Source: Chloroflexota bacterium
GTDB taxonomy: Bacteria; Chloroflexota; Anaerolineae; Anaerolineales; UBA4823
Assembly (NCBI GenBank): GCA_012798185.1
Contig: JAAZNS010000456.1
Span: 1 to 5,559, forward strand
Direction: 5' to 3'
DNA: 5,559 nucleotides
Of this stretch, positions 1 to 5,559 are shown piece after piece. The translations under genes and the position numbers were made by a program. The first letter of the stretch is position 1. Each line of letters opens with the position of its first letter. The notes under the pieces are model-generated. The model made no database searches, was not told where the DNA came from, and worked only from the letters and a program-made list of their open reading frames with translations.

Positions 1-1
1 A

Positions 2-568
2 GCGGAACGTGAATTATCCACTTATGAGTTATTAAGTAAAATGGTTGAGGTTGTACCCCCCGGATCGGATAAATTATTATTTTTACCCTGGCTTACCGGA
101 GAAAGAGCGCCGGTGCTCGATCATTATGCCCGGGGAGGTTTTGTTGGAATTTCGATGGGGAATACCAAGGGGCACTTTGCCCGGGCGGTTATGGAAGGTG
201 TAGCATTCCACGTGCGTTGGATTTGTGAGGCGATGCATCGTATTGGATTTCAATTCGACCGAGTAAATGCTATAGGCGGTGGATGTAAAAGCGCAGTTTG
301 GCCTCAGATAATTAGTGATATCACTGGACTAGAGTTACATATCGTTGAACATCCTCTAGAAGCCGGCTCGATGGCAGCGGCATTAACGGTCGCGGTTGGT
401 ATGGGTATTTATAAAAGCGCTGATGATATGGATGATTTAATCGCCATTCGTAAAATTGTAAGACCAATTGATGCCCATCGAAAACGCTACGACGACCTTT
501 ACAAGACTTATCGCGCCCTCTATGATGCTCTCAAGCCGGTATACCGACAATTATTCGAGATGGAATGA
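2..568 (+). CDS. FGGY-family carbohydrate kinase, xylulokinase-like (C-terminal part, 5' end outside window)
   Basis: The reading frame is open from base 2, so the first visible ATG (base 41) is internal and not the start; about 188 codons of a protein that is usually near 500 residues are present. What is seen: the FGGY/XylB block reading LPWLTGERAP, then an ARGGFVGIS-like stretch, an RAVMEGVAFHVRW helix, the glycine-rich AIGGGCKSAVW segment (GGG at about 275-283) and an EAGSMAAAL segment. In the family these build the second actin-like lobe, which binds the ATP adenosine, and the enzymes phosphorylate a sugar or polyol in the cytoplasm, feeding for example the pentose phosphate pathway. The N-terminal lobe with the catalytic Asp and the substrate site is not visible, so xylulose is only the nearest guess and no gene symbol is given. 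The stop overlaps the next start as ATGA, which indicates an operon with the membrane protein downstream. The C-terminal tail is charged and helical. Confidence 0.9.
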   Translation, partial: AERELSTYELLSKMVEVVPPGSDKLLFLPWLTGERAPVLDHYARGGFVGISMGNTKGHFARAVMEGVAFHVRWICEAMHRIGFQFDRVNAIGGGCKSAVWPQIISDITGLELHIVEHPLEAGSMAAALTVAVGMGIYKSADDMDDLIAIRKIVRPIDAHRKRYDDLYKTYRALYDALKPVYRQLFEME

Positions 569-1278
569 TCAGTATAGCAAATCGATCTAAAATTAAATCG
601 CAAGCCACTTTTAGTAACATTATTGCTGTCGGCGGCTTTATTACTCTTTTACTTGGGGTAGTAATTCCTTATATTAAACCTGAATATGCAGAAATAACTT
701 TCGGGTTCATAATAGTAGGAGCCGTTCTATCGATTGCAGGTGTGTATATGGCAAATCGCTGGGTTAGACTGCCGCGTCCTGAACAAAGCCTGGACGAGGC
801 ATTAAAAAAATTCCCTGATAGTTATCGGTTGTATCATTACTCTGGTTTACTAAGCCAGCATATCCTGCTATCTCCATATGGAATTACCTTATTCCACACA
901 ATCAACTGGGAAGGTGTTTTTAAATATAAAAATAAACGCTGGAAAGAAACAATCAGTTTTGGAAGAGCAATCCGCTATCCTTTAGAACAACATTTAGGAG
1001 ATCCAACAAAAATATCCATAAAAGCTGAACAAGAGATGAGGAATATTTTGGAGAAGTCTTTGGGGGGAAAATTAGAAATTGATATCAAGTCAATGATCGT
1101 GTTTCTTCATAACAAAGTTAGATTAGACATTGAAAACTCAGTCATTCCTGTTTATAAAATTGACATCCTGAAGAAGCAGATTATTTCAAAAGGGACAAGA
1201 ATGCCTGAGGAAATTTACAACCAAATCAAGTCAGTTTTAGACTCATACTATAGTCCTCAGATGGAACAAAAAGCCTAA
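565..1278 (+). CDS. two-TM membrane protein with a degenerate NERD-like domain
   Basis: This 237-residue protein starts at the ATG overlapping the kinase stop (ATGA, 565-568), preceded by a purine-rich stretch (GAGATGGA) that could serve as ribosome binding site. Two hydrophobic segments, about residues 15-37 and 43-64, form an N-terminal hairpin anchor. The remaining ~170 residues are soluble and probably cytoplasmic. Residues ~97-125 (SQHILLSPYGITLF, then WEGVFKYKNKRW) follow the pattern of the NERD (nuclease-related) domain, in which a strand ends in D-H-V-L-L, then S-P-x-G-I-x-V-I-E-x-K and a G-x-W turn. The later pattern (GDPTKISIKAEQEMRNIL, then a hydrophobic strand SMIVFLHNKVRL near 176-187) also fits NERD. 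The acidic residue before the HVLL strand is Gln98 and the E-x-K pair is His111-Thr-Ile113, so nuclease activity is unlikely. The NERD assignment is by eye and should be tested with a profile search. Function is unknown; coupling to the kinase may only reflect operon layout. Confidence 0.85.
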   Translation: MISIANRSKIKSQATFSNIIAVGGFITLLLGVVIPYIKPEYAEITFGFIIVGAVLSIAGVYMANRWVRLPRPEQSLDEALKKFPDSYRLYHYSGLLSQHILLSPYGITLFHTINWEGVFKYKNKRWKETISFGRAIRYPLEQHLGDPTKISIKAEQEMRNILEKSLGGKLEIDIKSMIVFLHNKVRLDIENSVIPVYKIDILKKQIISKGTRMPEEIYNQIKSVLDSYYSPQMEQKA

Positions 1279-1453
1279 GATCTGGCAATGAAGATTGAGG
1301 GTTTATTAAAGTCCAGGAAAATATTATCGTCGTTGCCGCATTCAATATTTCTTCGACAAGTTCAACTGAGCCCATTTGATCTAGAAATCTACCCAACCTA
1401 GCTGAGCTGTAGCACTTCGCTTTTTATCAAAGACGAATTTCAAATAATTCCAA

Positions 1454-1462
1454 TGATATAAT
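1454..1462 (+). promoter_or_regulatory. extended -10 promoter for the DsbA-like gene
   Basis: TGA followed directly by a perfect TATAAT (1457-1462) makes a TGN-TATAAT extended -10 element. No good -35 is seen at 17±1 bases upstream (the stretch near 1433-1440 reads GACGAATT), which extended -10 promoters tolerate. Transcription would begin near 1469, giving a leader of about 36 bases to the ATG at 1505. The rest of the 226-base gap (1279-1453) shows no convincing terminator hairpin with a T-run for the upstream operon. An unconvincing 37-codon frame at 1288-1401 is the only other thing in it. Confidence 0.6.
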
Positions 1463-1504
1463 GCTATTTGTTATTCCCTGAACATTGAATCGAGCACTCA
1501 AATT

Positions 1505-2434
1505 ATGGATTCCTCATCAAAAAATGTAAAAACTGTTGCTTCACCAACAATAATTTCTGTACTCAGCTCAATATTTTGTGGTTTATTGTTTGCAGTGTTG
1601 AGCTTTATTGGCTGGTATTTATGGCTGCGTCCGAAAGATGAGGAATTTCCGTTTTCCTCGTCTAGAATTGAAATCTTTATCATCGTGGCTTTAATGGCGC
1701 TGATTGGCTTTTGGATTGGCTCTAAGGTTGAACAAACACTATATCAATCAAGGTATCAGTTTGTTTTTTTATATTTTGTTGCTGGGTGTTTGCTATTCCT
1801 TTCCGGTATTGGCGTTGGGTATCTGATATGGGGAAATCAATCTTATTCAGCTGCAGATGCTGGTTCTGACGAAGAAGAAATCACTATTCCTGAGAATATC
1901 AAACGATATGATGTGCCAGATGATAATGATCCCTCTTTTGGATCGAAAGATGCTGATATCACGATTATTCAATTTGCTGATTACGAATGTCCATTTTGCG
2001 CCAAATGGCAATTAGAAGTTTGGCCCGAAATTATGAAAACATTTCCCAATCAAGTGCGCCTGGTTTATCGTGATTTTCCGTTATATGGGTTGCATGCAAA
2101 TGCCGAATCGGCTGCAGAAGCGGCAAATTGTGCCGGGGAGCAAAATGCTTTCTGGGAATATCACGAAAAGTTATTCGAAGCCGAGAATGGGTTAGGGATG
2201 AATGCCTTCTTACAATATGCAAAAGAACTTGGGTTGAATCAAACACAATTCTCGGAATGCTTGGAAAGTAACCGTTATATCGATGAAATCAAAGCGGATT
2301 ATGAGTATGCATCGAATTTAGGAGTATCTTCAGCACCCACATTTTTTATTAATGGCATACCCGTGGTGGGTGCACAATCTTTTTCGGTTTTCAAGCAACT
2401 CATTACAAAAGAATTAGCTGGGGAAATCCCTTAG
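1505..2434 (+). CDS. membrane-anchored DsbA/BdbD-like thiol-disulfide oxidoreductase
   Basis: This is a 309-residue protein. Three hydrophobic segments, about residues 14-41, 57-73 and 86-110, precede an acidic linker (118-142) and a DsbA-type thioredoxin domain (~145-305). The catalytic CPFC motif is residues 162-165 in ADYECPFC, and the cis-proline loop is Pro278 in SSAPTFFING. The helical insert contains AANCAGEQNAFWEYHEKLF, a typical DsbA_4/BdbD signature. Cys209 and Cys252 are a second pair, probably a structural disulfide as in several related proteins. With three TM segments and the domain after the third, the catalytic domain most likely lies outside the cytoplasmic membrane, where such enzymes oxidise or shuffle disulfides in exported proteins. 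Most relatives have one anchor, so three segments is an enlarged N-terminus. ATG 1505 is the only standard start after the in-frame stop at 1454-1456; no clear Shine-Dalgarno precedes it. No DsbB or VKOR partner is in view. Confidence 0.93.
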   Translation: MDSSSKNVKTVASPTIISVLSSIFCGLLFAVLSFIGWYLWLRPKDEEFPFSSSRIEIFIIVALMALIGFWIGSKVEQTLYQSRYQFVFLYFVAGCLLFLSGIGVGYLIWGNQSYSAADAGSDEEEITIPENIKRYDVPDDNDPSFGSKDADITIIQFADYECPFCAKWQLEVWPEIMKTFPNQVRLVYRDFPLYGLHANAESAAEAANCAGEQNAFWEYHEKLFEAENGLGMNAFLQYAKELGLNQTQFSECLESNRYIDEIKADYEYASNLGVSSAPTFFINGIPVVGAQSFSVFKQLITKELAGEIP

Positions 2435-4281
2435 ATATCTGTTTCGTGTCTCTGGATAGCATTTATGTGAGTCTGCACGGTATATAAACGACGGTATAAA
2501 CCATCCCGGGAAATTAATTGTTGATGTGTTCCCATTTCGACAATATGTTTCCCATCTAAAACCACGATTTTATCTGCGTTACGGATTGTTGAGAGGCGAT
2601 GGGCAATGATGATCGTTGTTCTTCCAACGATGAGGCGTTCCAATGCCTGCTGGATGAGCACCTCGGTTTCGGTATCGACAGAAGAGGTCGCTTCATCCAG
2701 AATAAGAATTGGGGCATTTTTTAATACTGCACGGGCGATCGAAATGCGCTGTTTTTGACCGCCAGATAGTTTAATACCCCGTTCACCGATTAAGGTATCG
2801 TAACCATCTGACAACTCGGTAATAAAAGAGTGCGCATTGGCTACTTTTGCAGCTGAAAGCATCTCATCTTCAGAAGCATCGGGTTTCCCGAATAAGATAT
2901 TTTCACGCACTGTACCATGAAACAAGAAAACATCTTGTAACACAATGCTGATTTGTTGCCTAAGGCTATCTAATTTTATTGCACGAATATCTTGTCCATC
3001 CAAAGTGATGCATCCCGCCGTGACATCATAAAAACGTGGCAGTAAGCTCACCAGGGTGGATTTGCCGACGCCAGTTGGACCAACCAGAGCAACCACTTGA
3101 TGGGCAGGTATTTCTAAATTGATTTGTTCGAGGATAGGATTTTCTGGTGTATATCCAAAGGACACGTTTTGGTAGGAAATGGCGCCAGCAGCCCGGTTGA
3201 CCAATTCATATTGCTGAGGGAAATGTGTTAATTCGGGTTCTTCTTTGATCAGGTCGGCTACCCGGTCTGCCCCAGCCAGCGATCCTTGCACTTGTTCCCA
3301 GGCGTTGCTTAAATTTCTCACTGGCTGGTAAAAGAGATCGAGATAGAGGAAAAAAGCCACCAGATCTGCGATGGGTAATGTTTTTTGAAGAGCAAGCTTT
3401 CCCCCAAAATAGATAACAATCAATAATCCTAAGGAGGAAGTAAATTCCACGAATGGCTGAAAGGTAGCCATTAATCTCAGAGCTCGTAATAGTGATTGCC
3501 GATATCGATCAATTCCCAGACTGACCCGTTTCATTTCTTCCGCTTCACGGGTAAAAGCTTTTATTTCACGGATTCCGGAGAGGTTGTCATTAAGCATGGC
3601 GTTAAGATCGCCCAATTCTTTCTGGCGCTGCCGGAATGCCGGCCGTACATAACGGGCATATATCTGCATGGAGATAACAATGAAAGGAATGGGAATCATA
3701 CTTAGTAAAGTCAATTCCCAATTCAAAGTGAATAATACGATGCTTACTCCGATAAATGTGATTCCATTGACAAAAACTTCGGGGATGGCATGCGCAATCA
3801 ATTGCTCGAATAAATCGGTATCGTTGACTACTCTTGACATCAATTGACCGGTTTGCTTATCCTCGTAGAATTGCAGGGAAAGGCGCTGCATATGCTCATA
3901 GATATATTTGCGTACATCGGCTACAACACCCCAACCAGCAATATGCGCAAGATAGGAACGGAAAAATTGCAAAATTGCACGAACAATAAAAATCAGTAAC
4001 ACCAAAAGGGAAAGCCGGGTAATTAATCCCATGGTTTGCGGAAAATCTGTCAGTTCGGTAACCGATGAAATCAGGATTTTAATGATCCAGGGGATGAGCA
4101 GCTGAACGCCAACGAGTAAAATCATGCACAAGGCGGTTATCGACAAAATCAACGTGTAATGCCGGGCGTACGATAAAACAAGGCGCAGCGGTTTGAATGA
4201 TAGGGATTTTGATGGAAAATCGCTCAGTGGATTATTTGATTTTGGCTTTGTATCTGAACGATTTCTTTTCAAAGAGAACAT
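2431..4281 (-). CDS. ABC exporter half-transporter, MsbA/multidrug type (TM domain fused to ATPase)
   Basis: This complete 616-residue protein has the standard half-exporter length and order. An N-terminal six-helix ABC_membrane domain spans about residues 38-325 (hydrophobic segments near 43-70, 85-107, 164-185, 188-208, 275-297 and 303-320), followed by an ATPase domain from about 366. Seen in the ATPase: A-loop Tyr in SFGY (377), Walker A GPTGVGKST (401-409), Q-loop Gln449, signature LSGGQ (505-509), Walker B ILILDE with catalytic Glu530, D-loop SSVD (533-536) and H-loop His561. All catalytic residues are canonical, so it could work as a homodimer without a partner half-transporter; none is adjacent. 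Family members export lipids, drugs or peptides across the inner membrane, and the substrate cannot be told from sequence. ATG 4281 is preceded by AGG at 7 bases. Its stop overlaps the convergent DsbA-like gene by four bases. Confidence 0.96.
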   Translation of the reverse strand: MFSLKRNRSDTKPKSNNPLSDFPSKSLSFKPLRLVLSYARHYTLILSITALCMILLVGVQLLIPWIIKILISSVTELTDFPQTMGLITRLSLLVLLIFIVRAILQFFRSYLAHIAGWGVVADVRKYIYEHMQRLSLQFYEDKQTGQLMSRVVNDTDLFEQLIAHAIPEVFVNGITFIGVSIVLFTLNWELTLLSMIPIPFIVISMQIYARYVRPAFRQRQKELGDLNAMLNDNLSGIREIKAFTREAEEMKRVSLGIDRYRQSLLRALRLMATFQPFVEFTSSLGLLIVIYFGGKLALQKTLPIADLVAFFLYLDLFYQPVRNLSNAWEQVQGSLAGADRVADLIKEEPELTHFPQQYELVNRAAGAISYQNVSFGYTPENPILEQINLEIPAHQVVALVGPTGVGKSTLVSLLPRFYDVTAGCITLDGQDIRAIKLDSLRQQISIVLQDVFLFHGTVRENILFGKPDASEDEMLSAAKVANAHSFITELSDGYDTLIGERGIKLSGGQKQRISIARAVLKNAPILILDEATSSVDTETEVLIQQALERLIVGRTTIIIAHRLSTIRNADKIVVLDGKHIVEMGTHQQLISRDGLYRRLYTVQTHINAIQRHETDI

Positions 4282-4288
4282 GATGGTA

Positions 4289-4291
4289 CCT
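4289..4291 (-). promoter_or_regulatory. ribosome binding site of the ABC transporter
   Basis: On the minus strand the leader reads ACAGGTACCATCATG. The AGG core sits 7 bases before the ATG, a normal spacing, and supports the start at 4281. The last G of the core and the next eight bases, up to the A of the start codon, are complementary to a segment about 80 bases upstream (see the inverted repeat). Confidence 0.5.
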
Positions 4292-4316
4292 GTAATTAGA
4301 GATATTTATAAAACAC

Positions 4317-4328
4317 TTTTCATGAAAA
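4317..4328. repeat. 12-base perfect palindrome, possible operator
   Basis: TTTTCATGAAAA reads identically on both strands. It overlaps the end of the candidate -10 and the predicted transcription start of the transporter, where a dimeric repressor would act. One copy of the direct repeat AACACTTTT (4312-4320) overlaps its left half. No regulator family is recognised from the motif. Confidence 0.35.
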
Positions 4329-4358
4329 ATATAGCGTGTATATATGATGATATGGCAA
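4328..4358 (-). promoter_or_regulatory. candidate proximal promoter of the ABC transporter
   Basis: On the minus strand a TTGCCA -35 (4353-4358, five of six consensus bases) and a TATATT -10 (4328-4333, five of six) are 19 bases apart, which is longer than the preferred 17. The start would fall near 4321, giving a leader of about 40 bases. The palindrome TTTTCATGAAAA at 4317-4328 lies exactly across this start point. AT-rich sequence gives such matches by chance, so this is a weak call. Confidence 0.3.
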
Positions 4359-4374
4359 AGCTGTACCATCACAT

Positions 4375-4384
4375 ATGCATGCAT
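4375..4384. repeat. 10-base perfect palindrome ATGCATGCAT
   Basis: The sequence is its own reverse complement and is also a tandem repeat of ATGC, so it could arise by slippage as well as serve as a binding site. It lies between the two candidate promoters for the transporter. Confidence 0.3.
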
Positions 4385-4419
4385 TTCTCTTTTAATGAGA
4401 ACACTTTTTTTACAAAACC

Positions 4420-4432
4420 ATTATAATTATAA
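4420..4432. promoter_or_regulatory. palindromic divergent -10-like element
   Basis: TTATAATTATAA (4421-4432) is a perfect 12-base palindrome. It holds a TATAAT on the plus strand (4422-4427) and two on the minus strand (4420-4425 and 4426-4431). For the minus strand this could be a distal promoter giving the transporter a leader of about 130 bases. No good -35 hexamer is found at the right distance on either strand, so promoter function is uncertain. Confidence 0.3.
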
Positions 4433-4472
4433 CTGCTCAGCCGGGTTGGAAAATTAAATATGAAGCTGTCCC

Positions 4473-4553
4473 AACACAACTTGATTAGAAAAAAATTGAA
4501 TAAGATTATACTCAATTTTAAAATATAAAAATTAATCAAGTGGAAACCGTGTT
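4473..4553. repeat. nested inverted repeat / stem-loop
   Basis: Three nested complementary arm pairs share one centre. The outer pair is AACAC 4473-4477 with GTGTT 4549-4553. The middle is ACTTGATTA 4479-4487 with TAATCAAGT 4533-4541 (9 bases). The inner is AAAATTGA 4492-4499 with TCAATTTT 4512-4519 (8 bases, 12-base loop). The internal loops are unequal and A-rich. It could be an RNA structure, a pair of operator half-sites, or an accident of AT-richness. There is no T-run at the right place for a typical intrinsic terminator. Confidence 0.45.
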
Positions 4554-4626
4554 ACTGCAATATAAATTCAACTTTGGAAAATCATGTTTTTAAAAAAAAT
4601 CTTACTATTTTGTTAAGTTGATTCGT

Positions 4627-4655
4627 TTGACAACCTTTTTAGCCACCATTACACT
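4627..4655 (+). promoter_or_regulatory. sigma70-type promoter of the zinc-ribbon gene, leaderless
   Basis: A perfect TTGACA (4627-4632), an exact 17-base spacer and TACACT (4650-4655, four of six consensus bases including the key first T, A and last T) form a good housekeeping promoter. The start of transcription is expected near 4661-4664, while the ATG is at 4665, so the message would have a leader of zero to about four bases. This agrees with the absence of any Shine-Dalgarno sequence. Confidence 0.65.
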
Positions 4656-4664
4656 TGGTTTGAT

Positions 4665-5559
4665 ATGGACAAGCCTGAGTATTATCGAAGAGAAGATTTC
4701 GATGAACAGCAATATGAGAGCCTGGTTCAGGCGGGAATAGCCGCGGTTAAAGGTGGGGATAAAGAGCAAGCAATTTTATTGCTATCCAAAGCCAGCCAGA
4801 TGAAACCGGAAGATGCACGACCCTGGTTATGGTTATCGGCTACAACCAATGATCCTAATGAACGCCGTAATTATCTTGAATATGCACTGGCTGCTGATCC
4901 AAGTAACTCTGCAGCCAGGCAGGGTTTGATTTTACTTTCCGAGCAATTGGATAAATCCCGCTTGTTGAAAGAGGGGGAAGGAATTGAGTTTACAGGACCG
5001 AGTGAACCTGAAACTGCACTCAGCAAGCAAGTGTTTTCTTGCCCAAAATGCGGTGGTCACATGTCGTTCAATCTTCAACAGCAATTGGAGTGTGAATTTT
5101 GTGGGTATAGTGAACAAATTGAAGAAAAACATACCGCTGATGAGGCAGAAAAGGTCTTAGATTTTGTATTGCCCACCACTCGGGGACACCAATGGTCACA
5201 AACCCAACAGCAATTAGTTTGTTCTCGGTGCGGCGCTGTGTCTTTGTATGCCGAAGGCTTGGTAGCTACCGAATGTCCTTATTGTGGATCGCATCAATTA
5301 GTGACTTCACCTGAAATTTCAGAATTGATTGATCCCAATGTAATAGCTCCTGCCAAGTTAAACGAGAATGATGTTACAGAAAAATTCCGGGCGTGGTTGG
5401 GTATAGGTTTATTTGCCCCAGATGATTTACGAAAGCTGGCACACGCTTCTACTTTTCGCCCAGCTTATTATCCTTTTTGGACGTTCGATGGCACACTGCA
5501 TTTAAATTGGTCGTGTGAAGTAAATGAGGGCTCGGGAGATAATCCACGATGGATTCCCC
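4665..5559 (+). CDS. TPR plus double zinc-ribbon protein (3' end outside window)
   Basis: The frame stays open from ATG 4665 to the window end, giving 298 codons without a stop. In-frame stop TAA at 4614-4616 and the lack of any ATG, GTG or TTG between make ATG 4665 the start. Residues ~17-95 look like two to three TPR-type helical repeats (AAVKGGDKEQAILLLSKA, then WLWLSA, then LEYALAADPSNSAARQGL). A first zinc ribbon has Cys126/Cys129 (CPKCGG) and Cys143/Cys146 (CEFCG). A second has Cys186/Cys189 (CSRCG) and Cys204/Cys207 (CPYCGS). After it comes a conserved block, FRAWLGIGLFAPDDLRKL (241-258) and YYPFWTFDG (268-276). Proteins with this ribbon plus PFW-x-F-D block are often mis-annotated as PriA-like helicase; no helicase motif is visible. 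In relatives that I recall, the C-terminus often carries membrane segments, which would be outside this window. Function is unknown; TPRs and ribbons suggest protein or nucleic acid binding. Confidence 0.88.
   Translation, partial: MDKPEYYRREDFDEQQYESLVQAGIAAVKGGDKEQAILLLSKASQMKPEDARPWLWLSATTNDPNERRNYLEYALAADPSNSAARQGLILLSEQLDKSRLLKEGEGIEFTGPSEPETALSKQVFSCPKCGGHMSFNLQQQLECEFCGYSEQIEEKHTADEAEKVLDFVLPTTRGHQWSQTQQQLVCSRCGAVSLYAEGLVATECPYCGSHQLVTSPEISELIDPNVIAPAKLNENDVTEKFRAWLGIGLFAPDDLRKLAHASTFRPAYYPFWTFDGTLHLNWSCEVNEGSGDNPRWIP

Larger units (their letters stand above)
4281..4371 (-). repeat. 9-base inverted repeat spanning the transporter start and upstream leader
   Basis: TGATGGTAC at 4281-4289 and its exact complement GTACCATCA at 4363-4371 are separated by 73 bases. 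In a minus-strand transcript beginning upstream of 4371, the distal arm could pair with the segment from the last base of the ribosome binding site to the first base of the start codon and hide it. Pairing is possible only for a long leader. A transcript starting from the nearer promoter candidate (4328-4358) would lack the masking arm. A nine-base match in a region this size is uncommon but not decisive. Confidence 0.4.
4312..4408. repeat. 9-base direct repeat pair AACACTTTT
   Basis: Identical copies lie at 4312-4320 and 4400-4408, 88 bases apart start to start, both in the leader region of the transporter. They may be paired binding sites or a remnant of local duplication. The T-rich half makes the match less striking than its length suggests. 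Confidence 0.3.
4282..4664. other. 383-base divergent intergenic region, AT-rich and structured
   Basis: No convincing gene lies here. The region drives the transporter leftward and the zinc-ribbon gene rightward. It holds perfect palindromes at 4317-4328, 4375-4384 and 4421-4432, a 9-base direct repeat (4312-4320 and 4400-4408), a 9-base inverted repeat reaching into the transporter start, a nested stem-loop at 4473-4553, and a promoter at 4627-4655. The stretch 4554-4626 contains long A and T runs and a 7-base inverted repeat (4568-4574 and 4615-4621) that is within chance. A 22-codon basic frame at 4460-4528 lacks support. Confidence 0.8.

Noticed and set aside
1318..1352. AT-rich inverted repeat (AAATATT with AATATTT) considered as terminator for the kinase operon
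   Set aside because: Seven A/T pairs around a long loop, no GC-rich stem and no T-run; AATATT is itself palindromic, so the match is cheap.
1288..1401. 37-codon frame after the NERD-like gene
   Set aside because: No ribosome binding site, no recognisable motif, and length within chance.
2031..2246. 71-codon minus-strand frame within the DsbA-like gene
   Set aside because: It lies wholly inside the catalytic domain of a well-supported gene and has no domain of its own.
2418..2431. GGGG-AAAT-CCC mini-hairpin at the end of the DsbA-like gene as a terminator
   Set aside because: The stem is only about three pairs and is not followed by a T-run on either strand.
3496..3705. 69-codon plus-strand frame within the transporter
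   Set aside because: It is antisense to the membrane-domain part of a well-supported ABC transporter and shows no recognisable feature.
4193..4426. 77-codon plus-strand frame crossing the transporter start and the intergenic region
   Set aside because: Its first third is antisense to the transporter, the rest is AT-rich noncoding sequence with palindromes, and the product shows no domain.
4460..4528. 22-codon basic small frame (MKLSQHNLIRKK...) downstream of a plus-strand TATAAT
   Set aside because: No good ribosome binding site or -35, and the Lys/Ile/Asn-rich composition is what random AT-rich sequence gives; it lies inside the nested inverted repeat.
4932..5132. 66-codon minus-strand frame
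   Set aside because: Antisense shadow of the zinc-ribbon gene, whose cysteine ribbons are clearly in the plus frame.

Overview
The window looks like an ordinary chromosomal stretch from a moderately AT-rich bacterium. My best guess is an uncultured Chloroflexota (Anaerolineae-like). This is inferred from protein style only: a TPR plus double zinc-ribbon protein of the kind common there, a DsbA-family protein on a multi-pass membrane anchor, and a xylulokinase-like FGGY kinase. No rRNA, tRNA, transposase, integrase, CRISPR array or phage gene is visible, and no defined marker fixes the taxon.

Left part (1-1278, + strand): the C-terminal end of an FGGY-family carbohydrate kinase runs in from outside the window. 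It overlaps by ATGA a two-TM membrane protein whose cytoplasmic part resembles a NERD domain that has lost its catalytic residues. The two are probably co-transcribed and translationally coupled. A 226-base gap (1279-1504) then holds a good extended -10 promoter.

Middle part (1505-4281): a membrane-anchored DsbA/BdbD-like thiol-disulfide oxidoreductase (+) converges on a complete MsbA-like ABC half-transporter (-). Their stop codons share the bases TTAG (2431-2434), so no intergenic terminator is possible.

Right part (4282-5559): a 383-base, very AT-rich divergent intergenic region separates the transporter from a rightward gene. It contains three short perfect palindromes, a 9-base direct repeat, an inverted repeat that could mask the transporter's ribosome binding site, a nested stem-loop, and a near-consensus TTGACA-N17-TACACT promoter. 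That promoter lies so close to the ATG at 4665 that the mRNA should be leaderless or nearly so. The gene encodes a TPR plus double zinc-ribbon protein, cut off by the window end.

I see no clear new multi-gene system. The genes read as separate housekeeping or accessory units: sugar phosphorylation, periplasmic-side disulfide chemistry, export, and an uncharacterised zinc-ribbon protein. The most interesting signals are regulatory: the leaderless start, the structured 4282-4664 region, and the degenerate NERD protein coupled to a kinase.
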